Assembly (NCBI RefSeq): GCF_004795255.1
Contig: NZ_SSBQ01000002.1
Location: 663,001 to 727,000 of the forward strand
DNA: 64,000 bases
Direction: 5' to 3'
Source: Streptomyces sp. RKND-216
GTDB taxonomy: Bacteria; Actinomycetota; Actinomycetes; Streptomycetales; Streptomycetaceae
This document shows, piece by piece, positions 1-9,734 of the stretch (position 1 is its first letter; the number at the start of each line of letters is the position of its first letter). The position numbers and the translations under genes are program-made. A model generated the notes under the pieces. It saw nothing but the letters and a program-made list of their open reading frames with translations. It had not been told where the DNA came from and did not search any database.

Positions 1-377
1 CGGTAGTCGGTGGCGCCGTCGTCCGGGGACGCGTCCACGACCGGGCCCCGCTCGTCGTTGCCCGCCGGAGGCGGGAAGCGGTAGACGGACCCGCTGGAGA
101 TGTAGGCGTATTGGCCGGCGCGGCCGGCGAGCAGCCGCGCCGCGTCGCGCACGGCCGTCGGTGCGGAGGACCAGGTGTCGACGACCAGGTCCCACTCCCC
201 CGCCCGCAGCGCCTCCGGGCCGCCCTCCTCCGTACGGTCGCCGTGCAGTTCCCGGACGCCCTCGACCGGTGGCCGCAGGCCGCGGTTGAGGACCGTCACC
301 TCCCAGCCTCTGGCCAGCGCGTCCTCCACGACGGCGCGCCCGACGAAACCCGTCCCACCCAGCATCAGCAGCTTCAT
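1..377 (-). CDS. NAD-dependent epimerase/dehydratase family protein (3' part cut by window edge)
   Basis: The protein starts at the ATG at 375-377 and runs off the left edge, so only the N-terminal 125 residues or so are visible. It opens with MKLLMLGGTGFVGRAVV, the Rossmann GGTGFVG dinucleotide-binding loop of extended short-chain dehydrogenase/reductases, followed by VTVLNRG, where the acidic residue typical of NAD binding is replaced by Asn-Arg (more NADP-like). A later AYISSGSVY segment corresponds to the catalytic Ser region of the family. The substrate (nucleotide sugar or other) cannot be told from this fragment. It is transcribed in the same direction as the downstream DUF1697 and acyltransferase genes but is separated from them by about 100 bases. 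Confidence 0.8.
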   Translation of the reverse strand, partial: MKLLMLGGTGFVGRAVVEDALARGWEVTVLNRGLRPPVEGVRELHGDRTEEGGPEALRAGEWDLVVDTWSSAPTAVRDAARLLAGRAGQYAYISSGSVYRFPPPAGNDERGPVVDASPDDGATDY

Positions 378-481
378 GGCCCGAGCCTGCCCCGGCCGGG
401 GCGGCGGTGAAAGGCGCGCTCGCCGTCAGCGGAATCGCCCTGGGCGAACCCGCGGCCCATCCGGGGCGACGCGTTCACGCC

Positions 482-1039
482 TCAGGCGGGCTGTTCCGTC
501 ATTGCGACCAGCTTGGTGACGGTGCGCCAGTTCCGCCCGGTGACGGTGAGCTTCGGCCGTACGGCCTCCAGCGCGGCGGGAAGCCTGCTGCGGCCCATGC
601 CGTCCGGGAACCAGCAGTAGACCGCCCTGCCGATGTGCCGGAACTCGTCCGGGGCGTAGGCCGCCGCGTCGACGCCGGCGAAGTGGCCGGCCGCCGGTGT
701 CTCCTCGGCGAACAGCACCAGCAGCTTCGACGGGTCCAGGTCGGCGGCGGGAAACGGGCAGGCGGCGACGACGTCCCGCAGCTCCCGGCCGGTCCGCAGC
801 AGGCACGGCACGTCGAAGCCGAAGCGGTCTGCGATCGCCCGCTCCAGCCGCTCCCGGGGCGGCGGGCCGCCCCCCTCCGGCGGCACAGTGAACACCGCGT
901 TGCCGCTCTGCAGGTGGGTGCGCACGCCCGTCCAGCCCAGCCCGTCGATCAGCTCCCGCAGTTCGGCCATGGGCACCTTGCGGCGCCCGCCCACGTTGAT
1001 GCCGCGCAGCAGCGCGACGTACATCGTCCCCGTCGTCAT
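482..1039 (-). CDS. DUF1697 domain-containing protein
   Basis: This is a 185-residue soluble protein starting MTTGTMYVALLRGINVGG. The ALLRGINVGG start, the LxSGNAVF segment near residue 45 and the WFPDGMGRS segment near the end are hallmarks of the DUF1697 family, which matches it over its full length. The biochemical role of the family is not established. The ATG overlaps the stop of the acyltransferase gene by four bases (ATGA, 1036-1039), so the two are probably translationally coupled. The start is supported by that overlap. Confidence 0.85.
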   Translation of the reverse strand: MTTGTMYVALLRGINVGGRRKVPMAELRELIDGLGWTGVRTHLQSGNAVFTVPPEGGGPPPRERLERAIADRFGFDVPCLLRTGRELRDVVAACPFPAADLDPSKLLVLFAEETPAAGHFAGVDAAAYAPDEFRHIGRAVYCWFPDGMGRSRLPAALEAVRPKLTVTGRNWRTVTKLVAMTEQPA

Positions 1040-2136
1040 GACCGCACCTTATGCTCTGGCACCGACAACGGCTCCGCCTCCGGTCGGTCGGCGGGCTCCC
1101 GCCCGGCGGGGGCGGTGCGCTCGCCCCGGCCCCTGGGGTCGTCGCGGAACAGCCAGTCCAGCCGCGGCTCCACAGCGAACCGGAAGACCCGCCGCACCGG
1201 ATGGGTGCACAGCAGCGTCACCAGCACGGCGGCCGCCAGGGTCACGGCGACCATGCCGGCCGGGCTGCCCACCCACGGAGGCCCGTACCAGCCCCAGTAG
1301 ACCGACCCCTTCACCAGGAAGCCGTGCAGCAGGTAGCCGTACAGCGTGCCGGTGCCGAGCGCGGTGTACCAGGTGTGCCGGCTCGGCACCCAGGCCAGGA
1401 AGCAGGCGGTGAGGAGCAGCGAGCAGCCGAACAGGGCCAGCGCCATGGCGGCCCCGGCCGGGGCGGGGACGCCGAGGTCCTGCGCGCTCTGGCGGTGGTA
1501 GAGCCAGACGTGGCTCATCCGCGGAGCCGCCCAGTAGGCGAAGACCAGCGCGCCGGCCGCGACCGGCAGTGCCGCCCAGCGGACCCGCCGGTCGCGCAGC
1601 AGTGCGAAGTGGCGCGGCTCCAGGAGCATGCCGAGCACGAAGAACGGCAGGAACTGCAGCACCCGCTGCAGGTCCAGGTCCGGCCCGACGCCCGGGGTGA
1701 CCGTGCTCAGCACGGACAGCGCCACCGCGAGGGGCAGCGGCCACCGCACCGCCCGCCAGAGCGGCGCGGTGAGGCGCCACAGGAACAGCGCGAGCAGGAA
1801 CCAGTTGAGGAACAGCGGGTCGACCGGGTTGACCGGATAGCCGGGGTCCGGCTCCGCCCACCGCCGGAACAGGGTGTAGGCGATCTCGAAGAGCAGGTAC
1901 GGCACCAGCAGGCCGGCGATCAGCCGCCGCACCCGGCGCGGGCCGAGCGTGAAGCTCCGGCTGAAGTACCCCGAGACGACGATGAATGCCGGCATGTGAA
2001 AGGCGTAGACGAACAGGTACAGCGCCAGCGCGGTACGGCTGTCCGCCCGGTACGGCTCCCAGAAGTGGGCGCAGGCCACCAGCACGATCGCCAGGTACTT
2101 CGCGTTGTCGAAGAACGGCGTGCGTGTTCCCTCCAT
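1036..2136 (-). CDS. Integral membrane acyltransferase (acyltransferase 3 family)
   Basis: This 366-residue polytopic protein begins MEGTRTPFFDNAKYLAIVLVACAHF. The family motif of an early conserved His after the first membrane helix is present (CAHFWEP), followed by a second helix with FAFHMPAFIVVSGYF-like sequence (here YAFHMPAFIVVSGYF, around residue 50), typical of acyltransferase-3/OafA-like enzymes that O-acylate exported sugars or antibiotics. About ten hydrophobic segments can be seen and the C-terminus is a basic, cytoplasmic-looking tail. The enzyme is expected in the cytoplasmic membrane; its acceptor is unknown. Its position next to two Stealth transferases suggests decoration of a cell-surface polysaccharide, which is inference. 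No strong ribosome binding site is visible before the ATG. Confidence 0.85.
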   Translation of the reverse strand: MEGTRTPFFDNAKYLAIVLVACAHFWEPYRADSRTALALYLFVYAFHMPAFIVVSGYFSRSFTLGPRRVRRLIAGLLVPYLLFEIAYTLFRRWAEPDPGYPVNPVDPLFLNWFLLALFLWRLTAPLWRAVRWPLPLAVALSVLSTVTPGVGPDLDLQRVLQFLPFFVLGMLLEPRHFALLRDRRVRWAALPVAAGALVFAYWAAPRMSHVWLYHRQSAQDLGVPAPAGAAMALALFGCSLLLTACFLAWVPSRHTWYTALGTGTLYGYLLHGFLVKGSVYWGWYGPPWVGSPAGMVAVTLAAAVLVTLLCTHPVRRVFRFAVEPRLDWLFRDDPRGRGERTAPAGREPADRPEAEPLSVPEHKVRS

Positions 2137-2286
2137 GAGGCGCGATTGTTCCCGCGCAGGACGGCGCGCCTCATCCCGACAGGCCGGTCACTCACAGCAA
2201 CACCACAACGGCTCAGCGGGATCTCCGCAGGATCAGCTCTGCGGGCCCGGTGGGTCGGGGTGGCGTGGGCTCCGCGCCCGCGGCCG

Positions 2287-4110
2287 TCAGGCGGATGCCT
2301 GGAGCCGCACCGGGCGTCCGCCGTCCATGTGAGGGGTGACCAGCCGCTTCGCCGCCGCCGGCCCGTCCAGCCGCACGGCGGGCCCGGATCGCTCGGCACG
2401 ACCGGGAAAGGGGAACCGGCGTTCGAGGAAGGCGTGGACGGCCGGTCCGGCCGCCGCCCTGGTCCCGGGGGTGGTGTCCACGTCGTTGACGCAGAAGAAG
2501 TCGACGTCCTCACCCCGCTCCAGACGGGCGAGCCGCTCGCGGAGGTCGGGGCTGCCCAGGTCCGCGTACCGCAGGGTGTACTCGGCGGGGACCGCGCGGC
2601 CGGTGAGCAGCGCCCAGTGGTGGTGGAGGGTGGCGGCGGAGGCCACGTCACGGGTCGAGCGGAACCGCGAGTAGGCGGTCCGCCGGAACTCCTCGAAGCC
2701 GGCTGCCTCGATCTCCCTGAGCACGGCCAGCAGTTGGGGGTGCGGCACGTGCTGGAACTTGGCGGTGATGTGGCGTCCGAAGGTGCGTCGCACGAGTTCG
2801 CGCGCGTTCTTCCCCGCCGAGTTGGGAGCGGGCTCGAGCGGATAGGGGTGGCCGAGCCCGAGTTTGTAGGGCGAGAAGGGCAGCTTGGCCAGGCCGTTGC
2901 CGTGGAAGAAGCTCTCGGCCCGGACCGGGCGGTTCACGAAGACGTCGTCGTTGAAGTAGAGGTAGCGGTCGGAGAGACCCGGGATGTGGTGCAGCCGGCT
3001 TTCGATGGCGTGCGAGTTGAACACGGGCAGCGCGTCGGCCGGGAGGATCTCGCGGTGGTCCACCACGGTGACCCAGTCGGACGCCGGGTCGAGCCACTCC
3101 GGTATCTGCCCGTCCGTGACCAGGTAGACGTGCCGCACGAAGGGGGCGTACATGTCGAGAGAGCGCAGGGAGAACCGCAGTTCGTCGTGGCTGGTGTAGC
3201 GGGACGGCCCGGTCTCGCGGTCGGCGATGCCGCCGCGGTCCTCGCCGCCGTAGGCGCCGCGTTTCGCCGCCATCGCGGGATCGTCGCCGTCCACCCAGGT
3301 GTAGACGACGTCCACGGGGAACCTCACCTCGTCCACCCCGGGGTCCGCGAACGGCTGGAACGTCGCGATCCGGTGGCCGCCCACCACGGTGGCGACGGGC
3401 TGCTGCGCCGTTGCAGGGACGACCTCGGAGACGCGGTTGCGGCGCGGGGAGAGAAGCGCCGCGGCGAAGTCGTCGCCGAGTTGGCGTGCGGGCACGGACA
3501 GCCAGGGCCGGTTCTCCGGGTAGACCGGGGCGAGGGAGGCGCCGCGGCGCCAGAACTCGACCTCGCAGCCGCCCTCCACACCGTGCAGGACCTGTCCGCC
3601 CGGACCCAGCCGGACGGTGCCGGTGCGCAGCACCTGTGCCCGGAGCACCGCGCGGGGCACACCGCCGTCGGCCCAGAGCGCGAGCGACAGCAGCCGCCCG
3701 CCGTCGCCGACGGCCGCGACGTAGCCGGGGGTGTCCCGGAAGCACCGCGCGGCCAGTTCGAGCACAGCGCGGCGGTGGACCTCCTCCACGCCCAGCACGT
3801 GCCGCCGCGCACCGGGCTCGGACACCAGGAAGTAGGGCAGGGCCGCGTCCTCCAGCATGCCGGTGACCGCCGCGAGGTCCTCCGCCGCCGCCCCTGCCGC
3901 CGTGTAGTGGTCCACGACGCGGCCGTGCGCGCGGAAGGGGCCCACGGCGACCCGGCGGACGTCCCCGAGTTCCCCGCGCACCCGGCGGCGGGGCAGAGCG
4001 CAGCGCAGCGCCCAGCAGCAGGCGAGCAGACGGATGCGCAGGACCAGCAGGGCCCGCTTGGCGGGACGGAACAGGTGGTCCTTCAGCCTGGTGTACGCGC
4101 GGTGCTTCAT
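2287..4110 (-). CDS. Stealth-family sugar-phosphate transferase (copy 1)
   Basis: This 607-residue protein starts MKHRAYTRLKDHLFRPAK. The Stealth conserved regions appear in order: CR1 as VDVVYTWVDGDDPAM near residue 270; CR2 as TSHDELRFSLRSLDMYAPF and VYLVTDGQIPEWL, followed by YLYFNDDVFVNRP; CR3 around FQHVPHP; and CR4 near the C-terminus (FFCVNDVD). Stealth proteins transfer hexose-1-phosphate onto growing capsular or wall polysaccharides. The N-terminal 260 residues form an extra region shared with the neighbouring copy. The ATG lies five bases from the end of copy 2, with AGGGG just upstream, so the two genes form an operon. The reading frame stays open far upstream, but the homology starts here, which fixes the start. 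Confidence 0.88.
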   Translation of the reverse strand: MKHRAYTRLKDHLFRPAKRALLVLRIRLLACCWALRCALPRRRVRGELGDVRRVAVGPFRAHGRVVDHYTAAGAAAEDLAAVTGMLEDAALPYFLVSEPGARRHVLGVEEVHRRAVLELAARCFRDTPGYVAAVGDGGRLLSLALWADGGVPRAVLRAQVLRTGTVRLGPGGQVLHGVEGGCEVEFWRRGASLAPVYPENRPWLSVPARQLGDDFAAALLSPRRNRVSEVVPATAQQPVATVVGGHRIATFQPFADPGVDEVRFPVDVVYTWVDGDDPAMAAKRGAYGGEDRGGIADRETGPSRYTSHDELRFSLRSLDMYAPFVRHVYLVTDGQIPEWLDPASDWVTVVDHREILPADALPVFNSHAIESRLHHIPGLSDRYLYFNDDVFVNRPVRAESFFHGNGLAKLPFSPYKLGLGHPYPLEPAPNSAGKNARELVRRTFGRHITAKFQHVPHPQLLAVLREIEAAGFEEFRRTAYSRFRSTRDVASAATLHHHWALLTGRAVPAEYTLRYADLGSPDLRERLARLERGEDVDFFCVNDVDTTPGTRAAAGPAVHAFLERRFPFPGRAERSGPAVRLDGPAAAKRLVTPHMDGGRPVRLQASA

Positions 4111-4115
4111 CGCCC

Positions 4116-5819
4116 CTACCGTTCGGGCTTCTTCTCGAACGTGCTCGGGAAGGGGAAGTAGTCCTCCAGGAAGGCGTGCATGCGCCCCAGTACGGCGTCC
4201 CGCTCCTCGGCCGGCACGTCGACGTCGTTGAGGCAGAAGAAGTCGAAGCGTCTGCGGCGCCGCAGGTCGTCGAGTCTCCGGTCGGCGTCCTCGCGGCTGA
4301 TGTTGACGTAGCGGAAGTTGAAGCTCGCGGCGCAGCCCTTCCCGGTGAGGAGGGCGTACTGGTAGAGCAGCGGCGCGGTCATGGCGATGTCCTGCGGCGA
4401 CCGGAAGCGGGTGGCCGTGGTCCTGGCGACGTCCTCCGCGAACATCTGCTCCAGTTCCCGGAGCGTCTCCCGCTGCTGCGGGAGCGGGGTGTGCATGAAG
4501 TTGTTCGTCGTGATGCGGCCGAAGCGCTGCCGGATCAGGCGCCGTACGTTCTTGCTCGCGGAGTTGGTCGCGGTCTCCTCCGCATGGGGCTTGCCGACCC
4601 CGATCTTGAGCGGGGAGACCGGCACGCGCATGGCGCCGCTGCCGTGGAAGAAGTGCTCCGGGGTCACCCGGCGGCCGACGAACACGTCGTCGTTGAAGTA
4701 CAGGTAGTGGTCCGACAGCCCGGGGATGTGGTGCAGCCGGGTCTCGATGGCGTGCGAGTTGAACACGGGGAGCACGTCGGCGGGGAAGATGTCGCGGTGG
4801 TCGACGACGGTGATGCCGTCGGCCTCGTCGTCCAGCCAGTCCGGCTTCTGCCCGTCGGTCACGACGTACACGTGGCGGACGAAGTCGGCATGCATCTGGA
4901 GGGAGCGCAGCGAGTACTTCAGTTCGTCGTGGCTGGTGTACCGGGACGCGTTGACCTCCTTGTCGAGGATGTCCGCGGTGCCCAGGCCCTTGTAGTGGGC
5001 GCGTTTGCGCCGCATGGCGGGCTCTTCGCCGTCGACCCAGGTGTAGACGACGTCGACCGGGAAGGTCACGTCGGAGACCGTGGGCGTGGCGAATGCGGCG
5101 AAGGTGGGGATCTCCCGCCCCCGGACCTCCAGGACCGCGGGCGTCTGCTCGTCGGACGGCACGACGTCGGCGACCCGGTTCCGGCGCGGGGCGACGAGGG
5201 ACCGTCCGAAGACGTCCTCGGACGCCTGCGGGGAGACCCGGGCCAGCTCGGCCTCGGCGCGGGGGCCCGCCAGGATCTCGGCGCCGTCCTGCCAGAACTC
5301 GACGTCGCAGCCGAGCGCGGTCCCGGCGAGGACCTGCCCGGCGGGACCGAGCTGGATCTCGCCCACGCGCAGCACGCGGGAGGACTCCAGTCCCTCCCGA
5401 AGCGCCCCGTCCATGCACAGCGAGGTGTTCTTCAGGCGACCGCCCAGCAGCGGCTGGGCGACGAAGACGGCGGTCGCCGCGTTCTGCTCCCGCAGCGCGG
5501 CGAGGAAGGCGGGACGGTGGCACTCGTGCACGCCGACGGTGTGGCGTATGCGGGCCGAGGGGATCAGGAAGTAGGCCGCTCCGGCCGTCTCCAGGGCGCC
5601 GACCGCGATGCCGAGGTTGCGGTCGGCCGCACCGGCGGCGGTGAAGCCGTCCACGACCCGGCCGTAGGTCTCGCGCCCGCCGACCACGACGGACCGCAAC
5701 CGGTCGTCGGCTGCCGCGGTCCGGCGCCGGTCCCGTCCGTGGCGCAGCTGCCAGACCTGGTCGGCGGCCTTCCGCTTCGCCCGTGGAGTCATGCGTCGAA
5801 CGAACGATCGCACTGTCAT
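4116..5819 (-). CDS. Stealth-family sugar-phosphate transferase (copy 2)
   Basis: This 567-residue protein starting MTVRSFVRRMTPRAKRK is a clear paralogue of the gene downstream. It has the same order of Stealth regions: VDVVYTWVDGEEPAM, TSHDELKYSLRSLQMHADF, VYVVTDGQKPDWL, YLYFNDDVFVGR, and a terminal FFCLNDVDVP. The start at 5819 is preferred because GGGGAG lies eight bases upstream; a longer in-frame extension lacks Stealth-like or repeated sequence. Two tandem copies suggest either sequential transfer steps or different acceptors, which is inference. The reaction, hexose-1-phosphate transfer to polysaccharide, is known for the family (named for capsule-based immune evasion), but the polymer made here is unknown. 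Confidence 0.88.
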   Translation of the reverse strand: MTVRSFVRRMTPRAKRKAADQVWQLRHGRDRRRTAAADDRLRSVVVGGRETYGRVVDGFTAAGAADRNLGIAVGALETAGAAYFLIPSARIRHTVGVHECHRPAFLAALREQNAATAVFVAQPLLGGRLKNTSLCMDGALREGLESSRVLRVGEIQLGPAGQVLAGTALGCDVEFWQDGAEILAGPRAEAELARVSPQASEDVFGRSLVAPRRNRVADVVPSDEQTPAVLEVRGREIPTFAAFATPTVSDVTFPVDVVYTWVDGEEPAMRRKRAHYKGLGTADILDKEVNASRYTSHDELKYSLRSLQMHADFVRHVYVVTDGQKPDWLDDEADGITVVDHRDIFPADVLPVFNSHAIETRLHHIPGLSDHYLYFNDDVFVGRRVTPEHFFHGSGAMRVPVSPLKIGVGKPHAEETATNSASKNVRRLIRQRFGRITTNNFMHTPLPQQRETLRELEQMFAEDVARTTATRFRSPQDIAMTAPLLYQYALLTGKGCAASFNFRYVNISREDADRRLDDLRRRRRFDFFCLNDVDVPAEERDAVLGRMHAFLEDYFPFPSTFEKKPER

Positions 5820-5993
5820 TGCCCGTACTCCCCACCGTTTGCCGCATTCCGGATTCGTCCGGAAGCACCTGTCTAGACATGCGGGGGCGGGAAAGGGTTG
5901 CATACGGGTGGACATGGTCATCCAGCTGTGACCTGGGCAGAGAGCCTTCCGGGGCGGTCCGCGGCGGCTGCCCGGCACCACGGACGGCCCCGG

Positions 5994-7238
5994 TCAGGAG
6001 ACGGGGCGCGAGTCGGTCCAGACCGACTCGAACTCCTCGCGGTAGGTGCCGAAGAGGCCGTGCTCGCCGGCGTCGGCCCCGGTGGACCCGCCCTGCACGA
6101 GGTCGCGGCGGCCGCCGCGCAGCACCAGGACCGGAGCCTCCATGCCGCGCACCCGGCGCAGGTAGGACTGGACGACGGCGAGGCCGTCCGGCCCGTCGCC
6201 GTCCACCAGGTAGGCGGTGAAGCGGGGCGTCTCGTCGAACACGTGGATCTCGAACGCGCCCGGGTCGCGCAGCCGGGAGCGGACCCGCCGCATGTGCAGG
6301 ATGTTCATCTCCACGGTGCGGCTCAGTTCGCCCTTCTTCAGGCCCAGCTCGCGCTCGCGGCGCCGGACGGCACTGCTGGCCGGGTTGAGGAAGAGCAGCC
6401 GCACCCGGCAGCCGGACTCGGCGAGACGGACCAGGCGGCGTCCGCTGTAGTTCTGGACGAGCAGGTTGAGCCCTATCCCTATCGCGTCCAGCCGCCGCGC
6501 CCCGCCGAACAGGTCCTCGGCGGGGAGCTGCCGCTGGAGCCGCACCCGGTCCGGGTGGACGCCGACGACGTCGGCGAAACGGTCGCCGACCAGGTCCTCG
6601 ACGGCGTCCACCGGCAGCCGGTCCGCGGACGGCGGCGCGCCGCGGGAGGTGCCGAGCAGCTCCAGCAGGCGCGCCGACATGCGTTCCGCCTGGGCCAGCA
6701 CGGTCTCGGAGAGGGCCCGGTTGCGGGCGACGGCGCTGCGCGCCACCTCGAGCTCGTCGAGTGCCAGCTCGACCTCGCGGCGGTCGTCGAAGTACGGCTC
6801 GAAGCACGGCCAGTGCTGAACCATCAGCTCGCGCAGCTGCGGCAGGGTGAGGAAGGACAGGATGGTGTCGTCGGCCGGGTCGAGCAGGTATCCCTTGCGA
6901 CGGCTGACCTCGCGCACGGCCACCGCGCGCTGGACCCATTCCTGGCCGGCCGGCCCCGCGGCGGCGATCACCCACTCGTCGCCGTGCACCGGCTCGTACA
7001 CCGGGCGGAGCACGGCGGCGACGACGGCCCGCAGCCGCTGTTCGACCAGGTTGAGCCAGATGTAGGCGCGTCCCGCCCGCTGGGCGCGGCGCCTCACCTC
7101 GGCCCAGGCCTCGTCGCCCCAGTCGAGGTCGGCACCGATCTCCATGGGCCTGGCCAGCGACACCGCGCCGGAGGGTACGGCGGTCTCGCCGCCCTGCCCG
7201 CTCTCACCCGGGGGGAGCTCAAGCCCTCCCGACCCCAC
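5994..7238 (-). CDS. SAV2148-family HEPN domain protein with PLD-like C-terminal domain
   Basis: This 414-residue cytoplasmic protein begins at a GTG at 7236-7238 with a GGAAGG-type site upstream. The N-terminal helical half carries an R-x6-H motif (Arg78 to His85, RPVYEPVH), the pattern used by HEPN ribonucleases, within a region strongly conserved in streptomycetes (AGRAYIWLNLVEQRLRAVV). The C-terminal half (from about residue 230, including GIGLNLLVQNYSG and RVRLLFLNPASSAV) looks like the DUF5919/phospholipase D-like fold seen in NTP- or stress-sensing proteins, but I see no HKD motif, so catalysis there is unlikely. The function is not established; an RNA-cleaving or signalling role is inference. 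It is transcribed divergently from glgX. Confidence 0.82.
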   Translation of the reverse strand: MGSGGLELPPGESGQGGETAVPSGAVSLARPMEIGADLDWGDEAWAEVRRRAQRAGRAYIWLNLVEQRLRAVVAAVLRPVYEPVHGDEWVIAAAGPAGQEWVQRAVAVREVSRRKGYLLDPADDTILSFLTLPQLRELMVQHWPCFEPYFDDRREVELALDELEVARSAVARNRALSETVLAQAERMSARLLELLGTSRGAPPSADRLPVDAVEDLVGDRFADVVGVHPDRVRLQRQLPAEDLFGGARRLDAIGIGLNLLVQNYSGRRLVRLAESGCRVRLLFLNPASSAVRRRERELGLKKGELSRTVEMNILHMRRVRSRLRDPGAFEIHVFDETPRFTAYLVDGDGPDGLAVVQSYLRRVRGMEAPVLVLRGGRRDLVQGGSTGADAGEHGLFGTYREEFESVWTDSRPVS

Positions 7239-7472
7239 CTGTGCACCGCCTTCCCCGACCCCGTTGTTCGATCAAGGAAGACTACTGCGGAGCGGGTGCG
7301 AGGTGCACCCGGTTCACCTATCAACTTCCCTGCCGCGTACGACCGTACGGGCGAAGATAGCGCCTGGGTCCGCCGGGCGGGCCCATCCTGCGCGAGGATG
7401 CTTCGGGCGGCAGCATCCGCACGCGGCGCCCGCCGCGCGGCGACACGGCCGGGAAGGGAAGAGACGAGGCGC

Positions 7473-9593
<2,121 letters not shown>

Positions 9594-9734
9594 CCGCCCG
9601 GCAGCCGCACGCGGGGCGGGGCGAGGCGGGACGGGACGGGACGAGCCGGGACGCCAGGCGACACGCCGCCGCGGGCCGTGACACCGCCCGACCGGGGGAC
9701 ATGCGGTGCACCCCGGACCGGGTACGACGCAGGT

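Noticed and set aside
5870..5879. Palindrome TGTCTAGACA upstream of Stealth copy 2, resembling a DasR site
   Set aside because: The core TCTAGA agrees but the flanking GG/CC positions of the dre consensus do not; chance is likely.
2287..6975. A 1562-codon open frame on the minus strand, running over Stealth copies and the HEPN gene
   Set aside because: Only its last 607 codons (from 4110) read as a protein. Upstream it is an Arg/Pro-rich shadow of other genes, as high GC content generates.
9615..9655. GGGAC-type short repeats between glgX and treY
   Set aside because: Simple GC-rich slippage sequence with no dyad or conserved spacing.
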